From: Clostridia bacterium
GTDB taxonomy: Bacteria > Bacillota > Clostridia > UMGS1810
DNA length: 17,451 nucleotides
Direction: 5' to 3'
Assembly: GCA_016293435.1 (NCBI GenBank)
Contig: JAEDEG010000052.1
Location: forward strand, 1 to 17,451
This document shows, in pieces, positions 7,574 through 13,682 of this stretch (positions are counted from its first letter, which is position 1; every line of letters starts with the position of its first letter). The position numbers were made by a program, and so were the translations under genes. The notes beneath the pieces are model-generated. The model was not told the origin of the DNA. It worked only from the letters and a program-made list of their open reading frames with translations, and ran no database searches.

Positions 7574-8126
7574 ATGTGGAAAACCGCTTGATAGAGATGG
7601 CACATATTGTACTGAATGTAGGAAAATTATCAATGAGGAACAGCAAAAAACAAGGCATTGGTATAAAAGCAATAAAATCTGTCCAATATGCAGAGCAAAC
7701 AATCTTTTTGGCAATGAAAATTACTGTCCAGAATGTTCTGCTGAAATGTACGCTGATAATATCAGAAGCGGGAAAAGATTAGGCAAGGAACATTGTAATT
7801 TTATTCACGCTGAATGGAGTAGAAAAACACACGCCAAAAGGATTGAACTTGGTATTTGCACAAGATGTGGAAAGCGGAAAGCTGATTACGGATTTAAAAC
7901 TTGCGGAATATGCAGAAACAAAGATAAAGAATATAAGCAAGCAAAATATGGCAAGCCTGACAGAAAAGAAAGATATAAACAAGGGCTGTGTTATTTTTGC
8001 GATAATCCTATTAAGCCAGGTTATAAGACTTGTGAAAAGCACTATCAGATGAATCTTGAGAAGTCAAGAAGTAAAAAAGCAAAAGACGCTAGACAAGAAA
8101 TGAAATTAAATGGAATTTTATATTAG
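7509..8126 (+). CDS. Four-module zinc-binding protein
   Basis: A 205-residue very basic protein built from four Cys-rich modules: C20/C23-C34/C37, C58/C61-C73/C76, C117/C120-C132/C135 and C161/C164-C175/H178. Each has CxxC, a 10-11 residue spacer with Gly and a second CxxC or CxxH, like a zinc knuckle or ribbon. The modules are joined by Lys/Arg-rich linkers (EEQQKTRHWYKSNK, KDKEYKQAKYGKPDRKERY). This suggests binding to DNA or RNA. No nuclease residues are evident, though some HNH-related phage proteins have similar CxxC pairs. The start has a poor ribosome site (see the overlapping leader ORF). I recall single-chain proteins of this type in clostridial phages without function. Confidence 0.75.
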   Translation: MATSIYQQRFIERRKEQGLCLKCGKPLDRDGTYCTECRKIINEEQQKTRHWYKSNKICPICRANNLFGNENYCPECSAEMYADNIRSGKRLGKEHCNFIHAEWSRKTHAKRIELGICTRCGKRKADYGFKTCGICRNKDKEYKQAKYGKPDRKERYKQGLCYFCDNPIKPGYKTCEKHYQMNLEKSRSKKAKDARQEMKLNGILY

Positions 8127-8141
8127 AAAGGAATATGGCTT

Positions 8142-8363
8142 ATGAGATTAGGAAAATATTTATCCTCACTCACAAAGCCAGAACTTGAAGAATTAAAAGA
8201 ACAGCTTAATTTGTCGGATGATGAGTTGAAAGTATTTGATAATTTGAGTAAGGATAGAAGCAAGGCAGTTATTGCGGATAATTGCCTTGTTTGCACATCC
8301 ACTATTGACAACAGGATAAAAGCTATAAACATCAAAATCAAACGGTTAAAAGGAAGTGAGTAA
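8142..8363 (+). CDS. Sigma-region-4-like HTH regulator
   Basis: A 73-residue protein. Residues about 15-70 (LEELKEQLNLSDDELKVFDNLSKDRS, then KAVIADNCLVCTSTIDNRIKAINIKIKRL) follow the helix-turn-helix pattern of sigma factor region 4 and related phage regulators: LSDDELKVF as the first helices and STIDNRIKAI as the recognition helix. It probably binds DNA and may regulate the integrase or early genes. Its stop codon is directly followed by the integrase ATG, so the two are co-expressed. It could also act as an excisionase-like factor; the sequence does not show which. Confidence 0.65.
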   Translation: MRLGKYLSSLTKPELEELKEQLNLSDDELKVFDNLSKDRSKAVIADNCLVCTSTIDNRIKAINIKIKRLKGSE

Positions 8364-9563
8364 ATGCTAACAGACAGCGAAGTGTTGAAATATGCACTTG
8401 ATAATGGTATAATTGACATCGACACTATCCAGACTAAAATTGAGATGAACGAAAGGAAGAAATTTTTAGAAAAACATGAATCGAAAATTTGGCAAAGCAC
8501 GGACGGCAAATGGTACACATATCTTCCTGATGCTGAAAAGGGAAGAAAGCTTATTAAACGCAATGATGAAAAGGCATTAAATGATGCAATAATTGATTTT
8601 TATAAAACAGAAGAAAATGACCCAACTGTAAAGGACATATTTATCATGTGGTCAGGTGATAAATTAAAATATGGCGAAATTCAAAAGCAGACATATGATA
8701 GATATTATTGTGACTTTAACAAATATTTTACAGATTTTGGCGAAAAGAAAATCAGGTATATTGATGAATTTATTCTCGAAGATTTTTGCAAATCACAAAT
8801 TAGAGATAAGCAACTAACTAGCAAAGGTTGGGCTAATTTAAGATTAATCATAGTTGCAGTATTTAAGTATGCGAAACGACGAGGATATACTAAATTTGAT
8901 GTTGTTAATTTCATGCAATATTTAGAGTTATCAAAAACAATATTCAGACATACCAAGCGAATTGCTTCCGATAATATTTTTACCGAAAAAGAAATGAATG
9001 ACATTGTCAATTATTGCATGAAGAAACCAACATTAAGCAATATGGCTGTTTTGTTTGCATCATATACCGGCATGAGAGTCGGTGAAATTGTAGCCTTAAA
9101 ATGGGAAGATATACAACAAGACATAATATATGTGCATAGAACGCAGATTACCTATAAGGATGACGAGGGGAAATATGTTCATACGGTTAAGGATTCGGCT
9201 AAGACGGATGCTGGAAACAGAGAAGTTGTAATTATTCCTCAATTACGCAGCGTTCTTAAACGTCTAAAAGTGATTAATCCATTCACGGAATATGTATTCG
9301 AATCGCAAGGTAAGTTAATTTTGAAGAATACAATTTGCAAAAATCTACATATCATATGTGATAATCTCGGAATTAAAAGACGAGGAGTGCATACATTAAG
9401 GAAAACATTTATTACTCACATGATTAATGCTAATGTAGAAGAATCAATCATACTTGAGCAAGTCGGGCATACTAATATTGACACATCTAAATCATTTTAC
9501 TACTATAATGATAAGATGACAGATTATATGAGCGAAAAGATGTCAAAGGCCATTTCTTATTAA
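8364..9563 (+). CDS. int: Tyrosine recombinase / phage integrase
   Basis: A 399-residue integrase. The N-terminal part (KIWQSTDGKWYTYLPD...KLIKRND, about residues 38-70) fits the AP2-like arm-binding domain. Residues about 85-175 form the SAM-like core-binding domain. The catalytic domain shows Arg238 in TGMRVGEIVALKW, His343 and Arg346 in HTLRKTF, His369 in VGHTN and the nucleophile Tyr379 in SFYYYND. All key residues are present, so the enzyme should be active. It catalyses site-specific integration and excision, presumably at the attP directly downstream: the stop codon lies inside the first arm-type repeat. It starts right after the stop of the HTH gene and closes the long plus-strand operon. 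Confidence 0.96.
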   Translation: MLTDSEVLKYALDNGIIDIDTIQTKIEMNERKKFLEKHESKIWQSTDGKWYTYLPDAEKGRKLIKRNDEKALNDAIIDFYKTEENDPTVKDIFIMWSGDKLKYGEIQKQTYDRYYCDFNKYFTDFGEKKIRYIDEFILEDFCKSQIRDKQLTSKGWANLRLIIVAVFKYAKRRGYTKFDVVNFMQYLELSKTIFRHTKRIASDNIFTEKEMNDIVNYCMKKPTLSNMAVLFASYTGMRVGEIVALKWEDIQQDIIYVHRTQITYKDDEGKYVHTVKDSAKTDAGNREVVIIPQLRSVLKRLKVINPFTEYVFESQGKLILKNTICKNLHIICDNLGIKRRGVHTLRKTFITHMINANVEESIILEQVGHTNIDTSKSFYYYNDKMTDYMSEKMSKAISY

Positions 9564-9780
9564 AAGGTATGATAAAAGGTATGACAGGTATGATGAAATT
9601 TTTTGAAAAATCCTTATTTTATGCGGTTTTCAAGGGATTGGTCGTTAATTCAAGTCCCGCTAGTAGCTTTATTTTATATAAAATTTAAACCTTTGAAAAG
9701 CCCTATTTTACAATGGAAAGGAGATGTCTGGATGGTGTCGATGTTCTGTTAATAAATAAAAGGTATGATAAAAGGTATGA
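9561..9780 (+). other. Candidate complete phage attachment site (attP)
   Basis: The heptamer GGTATGA occurs at 9566, 9578 and 9587 on the left, and at 9762 and 9774 on the right. The left pair and right pair, with their flanks, are an exact 24-base direct repeat (9561-9584 and 9757-9780), 12 bases between copies. This matches paired arm-type sites of an integrase. Between them lie two related blocks (9603-9620 and 9693-9709, pattern TTGAAAAnnCCYTATTTT or close) and a segment like the 3' half of a tRNA T-arm and acceptor strand (TTCAAGTCCCGCTAGTAGC, 9649-9667). Any of these could hold the strand-exchange core. Arms on both sides are expected of attP and not of attL or attR. Confidence 0.65.
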
Positions 9781-9809
9781 TTGTGCAAAATTTAATATAA
9801 AATTTGTGT

Positions 9810-9837
9810 GAACTCTGTGTGTTAGGGTTCTTTTTTT
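9810..9837 (+). terminator. Rho-independent terminator after the integrase/attP block
   Basis: GAACTC (9810-9815) pairs with GGGTTC (9825-9830, one G-U pair), with a 9-base loop, followed by seven T residues (9831-9837). It separates the early operon and attP from the small-protein cassette that follows. Confidence 0.7.
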
Positions 9838-9870
9838 ATGCCAAAATTTAAGCATAAGGAGATGATTCTT

Positions 9871-10038
9871 ATGTTAAGAGATGAAATTTTAGAAAAAATT
9901 TTTGCAAACAAAGAAATGCAGAAAATACCGATTGGCTGTCAGAGTACGGCAGTTAGTGTATTTGAAAATGTTTTAGATGAGCTAAAGGAGGAACAGCCTT
10001 ATGCAACCTTATCAGAATTATTATCCGCAGATGAATAA
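9871..10038 (+). CDS. Small helical protein at head of cassette (55 aa)
   Basis: A 55-residue acidic protein (MLRDEILEKIFANKEMQKIP, then STAVSVFENVLDELKEEQPY, then ATLSELLSADE). It is almost entirely helical. The ATG at 9871 has AAGGAG 9 bases upstream; the longer frame from 9838 starts at the terminator T-run and is not credible. I recall closely similar short proteins, ending in TLSELLSADE, beside the same neighbours in gut Firmicute phages. It overlaps the next gene by 38 bases in another frame. Function is unknown. Confidence 0.65.
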   Translation: MLRDEILEKIFANKEMQKIPIGCQSTAVSVFENVLDELKEEQPYATLSELLSADE

Positions 10039-10492
10039 CTATGGCCAGATGATGCCAAATCCATATATGGACCGAATGGCGCAGCTACAACAGTATCAAC
10101 AGAATTTGCAACAACCTGTGGTACCGACACAAATGTCGGGAGCAAACCAGCAGATGAATGTTATTGGAAAGATTGTTGACAGCATTGATGTTGTGAAGGC
10201 AACAGACGTGCCTATGGACGGAAATATGTATTATTTTCCTAAAGCAGACGGAACAGAAATATTCAGCAAGCAATGGTTGTCAAATGGCCAAACTCGTATT
10301 TTGACTTTTAAGCCTGTTTTAGATGCAGAGCCTAACAATGTATCAAATGCAGATGAGAAATTGAAATTTGGTCTGTCAGACGAATCGACAGAGGTATTTA
10401 TGAAACGATTTGATGATATAGAAAAACGATTGGACGAATTTATCGGAAAGAAAACGGCAAATCGTGTTAAAAAGGAGGCTGAATCCGAATGA
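10001..10492 (+). CDS. Pro/Gln/Tyr/Met-rich N-terminus protein of the cassette
   Basis: A 163-residue protein in two parts. Residues 1-45 are a low-complexity tail of Gln, Tyr, Met, Asn and Pro (QPYQNYYPQMNNYGQMMPN). Residues about 50-110 form a compact domain (IGKIVDSIDVVKATDVPMDGNMYYFPKADG, then IFSKQWLSNGQTRILTFKPV). A C-terminal acidic helix follows (VFMKRFDDIEKRLDEFIGKK). I recall the same architecture (PQ-rich tail, then a short domain around 'YYFPKADGTEI') next to a Met/Gln-rich small protein in many gut phages; it is annotated only as hypothetical. It has a good GGAGG site and is coupled to the next gene by ATGA. A structural or envelope-contact role is a guess. Confidence 0.75.
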   Translation: MQPYQNYYPQMNNYGQMMPNPYMDRMAQLQQYQQNLQQPVVPTQMSGANQQMNVIGKIVDSIDVVKATDVPMDGNMYYFPKADGTEIFSKQWLSNGQTRILTFKPVLDAEPNNVSNADEKLKFGLSDESTEVFMKRFDDIEKRLDEFIGKKTANRVKKEAESE

Positions 10493-10719
10493 ATCCTTTT
10501 CAGATGATTGGAGCAATGAAAAATCCACAGGCATTTATGCAACAAATGATGAATAATAGCCAGATTATGCAGAACCCAATGGCTAAAAACGCAATGGAAA
10601 TGTATCAAAAAGGAGATACTAAAGGTTTGCAAACCATGGCTGAAAACCTTGCGAAAGAGCGAGGGACAACAGTTGATGATATAAAAAGCGAGATAATGGC
10701 TCAATTTGGAATAAAGTAA
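10489..10719 (+). CDS. Met/Gln/Asn-rich small helical protein (76 aa)
   Basis: A 76-residue protein that starts inside the previous stop (ATGA). It has a repetitive amphipathic N-terminal half (NPFQMIGAMKNPQAFMQQMM, then NNSQIMQNPMAKNAMEMYQKGD) and a second half with AENLAKERGTTVDDIKSEIMAQFGI. The first half has phased Asn-Pro turns between short helices. Similar small proteins follow the PQ-rich protein in other gut phages, from memory. Function is unknown. Confidence 0.7.
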   Translation: MNPFQMIGAMKNPQAFMQQMMNNSQIMQNPMAKNAMEMYQKGDTKGLQTMAENLAKERGTTVDDIKSEIMAQFGIK

Positions 10720-10726
10720 GCATATT

Positions 10727-10760
10727 AGAGGTTGTGCGCACACTAAAAACCGGTTCCTCT
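10727..10760 (+). promoter_or_regulatory. Intercistronic stem-loop with a 10-bp palindrome
   Basis: AGAGG (10727-10731) can pair with CCTCT (10756-10760). The loop contains the perfect palindrome TGTGCGCACA (10733-10742) and the palindrome AACCGGTT (10748-10755). No real T-run follows, so it is a weak terminator at best. It may serve as an RNA processing or stability element, or as a protein-binding site, ahead of the Gly/Trp-rich protein gene. Confidence 0.4.
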
Positions 10761-10791
10761 TTATGAAATAAATTTTAAGGAGGACACTAAT

Positions 10792-11514
10792 ATGTTTTCA
10801 AACAATTGTTATGGAGCGTCAGTTCCATTGGTTGCAAATCTTGATGGCAATTGCAACAACAACGGATGGGGTGCCGATGGAGGATGGTGGATTCTTATAA
10901 TCCTGTTTGCTATCTTCGGATGGGGCGGTAATGGCTTCGGATGGGGTGGTAACAATGGACGTGACGGATATCCATGTGCTACACAGTCAGATGTTAGAGC
11001 CGCAGTAGACCAGCAGACTTTGATTTCCAAAATCGACCAGCAGACCTATGGATTAAGTTCAACCTTTACGGCACTTAATGACAATCTGAATAGCAATTTC
11101 AGAGGTATCGACAATGCAATCTGTACACTCGGTTATCAGAATCAGCAGGGATTTAATGAGGTTGCACATCAGATTTCAGACTGCTGCTGTGGTGTACAGC
11201 GTTCTATTGACGGCGTAAACTACAACCTTGCCACACAGACAAACGCCATTCAGAACGCTATGTGCAACAATACAAGAGATATTATCGACAATCAGAACAG
11301 CAACACAAGAAGCATCCTTGACTTCCTTGTGAATGATAAGATTGCAACACTGCAGGCGGAGAATCAGAATCTTAAACTTGCAGCTTCACAGGCGGCACAG
11401 AATCAGTTCCTTGTGAACGAACTTCGCCCATGTGCAAAACCAGCTTACATTACTTGCTCGCCTTTCCAATCTGCTTATGGATTTGGATTAAACAATAACT
11501 GCGGTTGTTGCTAA
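10792..11514 (+). CDS. Gly/Trp-rich membrane protein with long coiled coil
   Basis: A 240-residue protein. Residues about 20-60 contain GADGGWWILIILFAIFGWGGNGFGWGGNNG, a hydrophobic helix in a Gly/Trp-rich setting that could be a membrane anchor. Residues about 65-200 are Gln/Asn-rich heptad-like helices (AVDQQTLISKIDQQTYGLS, TLQAENQNLKLAASQAAQN) with interspersed Cys (DCCCGVQ). The end is Cys-rich (NNNCGCC). I recall the C-terminal motif NELRPCAKPAYITCSPF, in near-identical form, in a large family of gut phage proteins of unknown role. A trimeric fibre or envelope-anchored stalk would fit. It has the strongest ribosome site of the cassette (AAGGAGG). Confidence 0.75.
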   Translation: MFSNNCYGASVPLVANLDGNCNNNGWGADGGWWILIILFAIFGWGGNGFGWGGNNGRDGYPCATQSDVRAAVDQQTLISKIDQQTYGLSSTFTALNDNLNSNFRGIDNAICTLGYQNQQGFNEVAHQISDCCCGVQRSIDGVNYNLATQTNAIQNAMCNNTRDIIDNQNSNTRSILDFLVNDKIATLQAENQNLKLAASQAAQNQFLVNELRPCAKPAYITCSPFQSAYGFGLNNNCGCC

Positions 11515-11720
11515 TGAACGTCAATGGAAATAATCTTGATTTTCTTGATGTGCTGACAATACTATCTGTAATACTCCAAATAATGGGCTATCAGAATGAC
11601 TTGAGCCAATCTTCCAATGATGATTTGATGAGAGAATTGCAGAGACAGGACAAGGCATATCTTGACAAGATTATTGAGAACCAAAACAAAATACTTGAAA
11701 AACTCGCCGATTTAGGCTGA
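11514..11720 (+). CDS. Small hydrophobic plus coiled-coil protein (68 aa)
   Basis: A 68-residue protein with an N-terminal hydrophobic helix (LDFLDVLTILSVILQIMGYQ) and a C-terminal charged helix (ELQRQDKAYLDKIIENQNKI, then LEKLADLG). The ATG shares a base with the upstream stop (TAATG) and has no clear ribosome site, so it is probably made by reinitiation in a fixed ratio with the coiled-coil protein. The pattern resembles small phage proteins sometimes found beside lysis genes, but a single hydrophobic helix does not prove a holin. Confidence 0.6.
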   Translation: MNVNGNNLDFLDVLTILSVILQIMGYQNDLSQSSNDDLMRELQRQDKAYLDKIIENQNKILEKLADLG

Positions 11721-11727
11721 TACATTC

Positions 11728-11758
11728 TATGGGATAGGTCTATATGGTCTATCCCATA
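11728..11758 (+). promoter_or_regulatory. Perfect 10-bp stem-loop between cassette genes
   Basis: TATGGGATAG (11728-11737) pairs exactly with CTATCCCATA (11749-11758) around an 11-base loop. A TTGATTTT tail follows, so it may act as a leaky terminator or a processing/stability hairpin that lowers expression of the next gene. Confidence 0.55.
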
Positions 11759-11779
11759 TTGATTTTAGGAGGTAATTTT

Positions 11780-12169
11780 ATGAGTAATTGTAAAAATATT
11801 TGTAGCTTATGCAAAAACCTTATTGTTTCACGCACGGTTACTTACAATGCACCAAACTTACAGATAACAATTCCAGAGGATAATTATTACAATAATTGTA
11901 AATATTGCATTATTATAGCTGATAATATTCCGGCAGAAACTCCAGTTGATGCGCCGGTAGTTATATCTGTTGAAAATGGAACACAAGTATATCCTCTTGT
12001 TTCCTGTGATTGCAGACCATTAACAGCAAGAGCAATCAGAAGCAGAACAAAATACTCAACGATTGTAAAAACAGACGCAACAACAGGCGTATTCAAACTT
12101 CTTGGCAACTTATGTAAATGTAACTTGTCTAACGGCAGACGGTCGTTAGACGGAAATGCGCCGGCATAG
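11780..12169 (+). CDS. Cys-containing beta-rich protein of the cassette
   Basis: A 129-residue protein. The N-terminus has CKNICSLCKNL, then IVSRTVTYNAPNLQITIPED, then CKYCIIIADNIPAETPVDAPVVISVENGT. The end has TKYSTIVKTDATTGVFKLLGNLCKCNL. It alternates beta strands and turns, with Cys pairs at both ends. I recall the combination 'YCIVVA..IP....APVVI' and 'RTKYST.V.T...GVFKLLG' from proteins in gut clostridial phages, always annotated hypothetical. Start at 11780 has AGGAGG. A small structural or surface protein is possible. No signal peptide is seen. Confidence 0.7.
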   Translation: MSNCKNICSLCKNLIVSRTVTYNAPNLQITIPEDNYYNNCKYCIIIADNIPAETPVDAPVVISVENGTQVYPLVSCDCRPLTARAIRSRTKYSTIVKTDATTGVFKLLGNLCKCNLSNGRRSLDGNAPA

Positions 12170-12184
12170 AAGGGAGTGAGATAT

Positions 12185-12829
12185 ATGCATAGATTTGCAA
12201 AACAGATTATGGAATGTGTTAAGACAAAAGTTGAAGGAATGGGAATTGATAATGTCGAAGGACAGAACCTTGAAGAACTGAAGGTGTGGTCGGAAATTGC
12301 AAAAAATATTGTCTGCTATGACAAGGATTATAAGATTGTTGAAGCAATGGAAGAATCTGAAAATGAGGACAATATGCGTGCAATAGAGATATATGAGGAT
12401 TACCCTGAGCGAAGATATTACGACAACTATCGATATAAGACAAGCGGAAGATTCGCACCAAAGGGTAAAGGCTCATATATGCCACGCAGAGGATATGACG
12501 AGCCACCATATTATCATATGAATCCTGATATGTACAGGGAACACGAACCGGAGTATTGGAGAGATATGGACAGGAAAGATGGCAAGATGTACTATACCGA
12601 GCCTATCACGACGGAAAGCAGATACGATAAGGCAAAGCGTGGTTATGAAGAATCCAAAATGACACACAAAGAAAATACACCGGAAAGCAAACAGGCTAAA
12701 ATGCGTGATTTGGAGATGTATCTCAAAGAATTGTCAGAAGATGTAACACAGCTTATTGCTGACGCAACGCCGGAAGAACGTTCAATGGTTAAAAATAAGA
12801 TGCAAGTGCTTACGCAGAAGATTGGATAA
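12185..12829 (+). CDS. Arg/Tyr/Met-rich protein of the cassette
   Basis: A 214-residue protein in three parts. Residues 1-55 are a helical domain (MHRFAKQIMECVKTKVEGMG, then AKNIVCYDKDYKIVEAMEE). Residues about 70-150 are low complexity, rich in Arg, Tyr, Pro and Met (YPERRYYDNYRYKTSGRFAP, then GYDEPPYYHMNPDMYREHEPE). Residues about 165-214 form a helical tail (LKELSEDVTQLIADATPEER). I recall the same order of parts in many gut phage genes next to the other cassette members. The disordered basic/aromatic centre could bind nucleic acid or drive condensation; this is inference. The ATG at 12185 is chosen over the GTG at 12176 by spacing to AGGGAG. Confidence 0.75.
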   Translation: MHRFAKQIMECVKTKVEGMGIDNVEGQNLEELKVWSEIAKNIVCYDKDYKIVEAMEESENEDNMRAIEIYEDYPERRYYDNYRYKTSGRFAPKGKGSYMPRRGYDEPPYYHMNPDMYREHEPEYWRDMDRKDGKMYYTEPITTESRYDKAKRGYEESKMTHKENTPESKQAKMRDLEMYLKELSEDVTQLIADATPEERSMVKNKMQVLTQKIG

Positions 12830-12838
12830 TATTACTAA

Positions 12839-12861
12839 GGGGCTGAAATATGCCCCTTTTT
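12839..12861 (+). terminator. Terminator hairpin that encloses the next start codon
   Basis: GGGGC (12839-12843) pairs with GCCCC (12852-12856) and is followed by five T. The hairpin contains the ribosome site AAGGGG and the ATG at 12850 of the next gene, so folding would both stop transcription and hide the start. Confidence 0.65.
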
Positions 12862-13197
12862 GAAGTGGGTGATAGAATGTTTCAAGTGAATGGACAAACA
12901 TGGATTATTGAGCCCGTTGGAGCGTCAAACGACCATTTGAGACGGTCAGACGGTTCGATAACTGTTGCGGTAGCAGATAATAATGATAAAACTATATACA
13001 TATCAGATTTATTGAACGGTAAATTTTTAGAGTGTGTAATTTGCCATGAGCTTGTTCATGTATTCTCTTTTGAAAATAATTTAAGTATTCCGATAGAAAC
13101 CGAAGAAATTATAGCAAATTTTATGAGCCTTTACGGCAGAGATATTATATACATTGCAGATGATATTATGAGTAGTTTGGCTAGGAGGATTGCGTAG
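12850..13197 (+). CDS. HExxH putative zinc metallopeptidase
   Basis: A 115-residue protein. HELVH at residues 66-70 is a zinc-metallopeptidase active site; a Glu in VETEE-like PIETEEIIANFMS (residues 81-93) could be the third ligand, as in compact IrrE/ImmA-type and related phage peptidases. N-terminal parts include VNGQTWIIEPVGASNDHLRR and DNNDKTIYIS. The start is either ATG 12850 (AAGGGG 8 bases upstream, inside a terminator hairpin) or ATG 12877 (a weaker site). I prefer 12850 because residues 2-9 (PLFEVGDR) fit the start pattern I remember for the family. Relatives accompany the same cassette or repressors in phages. A substrate is not evident; cleavage of a repressor is one option by analogy with ImmA. 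Confidence 0.7.
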   Translation: MPLFEVGDRMFQVNGQTWIIEPVGASNDHLRRSDGSITVAVADNNDKTIYISDLLNGKFLECVICHELVHVFSFENNLSIPIETEEIIANFMSLYGRDIIYIADDIMSSLARRIA

Positions 13198-13349
13198 TGA
13201 TAGATGTTGATAGAATAGCACAAGAACAAGCAGAAAAATTAAATATTCCGGAAGATAAAAAACAAAATTTTATAAACGCAACTACATTTATAGGAAATTT
13301 TTTAAATTGCATATGGAGTGAAAAAGAAAATAAAAATGAAAATAAATGA
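13197..13349 (+). CDS. Small hypothetical protein (50 aa), GTG start
   Basis: A 50-residue ORF with GTG at 13197 overlapping the previous TAG by one base, and AGGAGG at 13183-13188 at ideal distance. It reads MIDVDRIAQEQAEKLNIPED, then NFINATTFIGNFLNCIW, then an Asn/Lys/Glu tail. It is mostly helical and looks like a small partner or antitoxin-sized protein. The family is not recognised. Confidence 0.6.
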   Translation: MIDVDRIAQEQAEKLNIPEDKKQNFINATTFIGNFLNCIWSEKENKNENK

Positions 13350-13485
13350 ATTGTTAAAATATGTTCAGAAAACCAACCCAGAAATGACAAAAGAAAAATT
13401 GATTAAAGAGTTAGGAAAATGCCATTATTCGTCGGTTGCATTGGTTGTGGTTTGCGAAAATAATAAAGAGAAGCAGGAAGTTTAG
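13336..13485 (+). CDS. Small hypothetical protein (49 aa)
   Basis: A 49-residue ORF overlapping the previous gene by 14 bases (MKINELLKYVQKTNPEMTKE, then KLIKELGKCHYSSVALVVVCEN). It is helical with a hydrophobic C-terminal part. There is no strong ribosome site of its own, so coupling with the previous gene is likely. Its stop codon overlaps the stop region of the convergent RHH gene by 4 bases. Coding is probable but not certain. Confidence 0.5.
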   Translation: MKINELLKYVQKTNPEMTKEKLIKELGKCHYSSVALVVVCENNKEKQEV

Positions 13486-13500
13486 TTTTTTCCTGCTTTT
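13473..13500. terminator. Bidirectional terminator between convergent genes
   Basis: GCAGGAA (13473-13479) pairs with TTCCTGC (13490-13496) around a 10-base loop. T residues follow on the plus strand and A residues precede, so it can end both the cassette transcript and the minus-strand RHH transcript. Both stop codons lie in the loop. Confidence 0.75.
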
Positions 13501-13658
13501 TCTATGCAATCAATAATATATCCGCTTAAACCCTTAAATCCATTTTCTTTTGCTATTTTAGTCCATTCTTCCTTTTTCCCTTTAGAAGCCATTACAACAA
13601 TTCTGTCATAGTTTTTTGCGTTCCAACGATTTTTTACTTCTGATGATGTTTTAGCCAT
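13482..13658 (-). CDS. Ribbon-helix-helix (Arc-like) repressor
   Basis: A 58-residue basic protein. The pattern KNYDRIVVMASKGKKEEWTK, then ENGFKGLSGYIIDCIEKA matches small ribbon-helix-helix proteins: the strand RIVVMAS pairs in a dimer to contact the DNA groove, followed by two helices. I recall near relatives (AKxYDRI...PKGxK...) in clostridial phages and mobile elements. The ATG at 13658 has GGAGG upstream; a longer frame to 13721 runs through the promoter and is rejected. It is divergent from the gene at 13765, and a palindromic operator lies between them, so it is probably an autorepressor that also controls that neighbour. Confidence 0.8.
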   Translation of the reverse strand: MAKTSSEVKNRWNAKNYDRIVVMASKGKKEEWTKIAKENGFKGLSGYIIDCIEKAGKN

Positions 13659-13682
13659 ATTATACCTCCATTTTTGAACATT

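Noticed and set aside
8123..8563. Minus-strand ORF of 146 codons opposite the HTH and integrase genes
   Set aside because: Antisense shadow of two clear plus-strand genes, with Ser/Leu/Phe-rich composition and no start signals.
9640..9670. A complete tRNA gene at the att site
   Set aside because: Only the T-loop to acceptor 3' part is present; the 5' T-stem, anticodon arm and 5' acceptor strand cannot be found upstream.
10231..10743. Minus-strand ORF of 170 codons opposite the cassette
   Set aside because: It overlaps two well-supported plus-strand genes, has no ribosome site and a composition typical of antisense shadow (Ser/Leu/His/Phe-rich).
11514..11720. Assignment of the 68-aa hydrophobic protein as a holin
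   Set aside because: Only one hydrophobic helix is visible, and no endolysin gene is adjacent.
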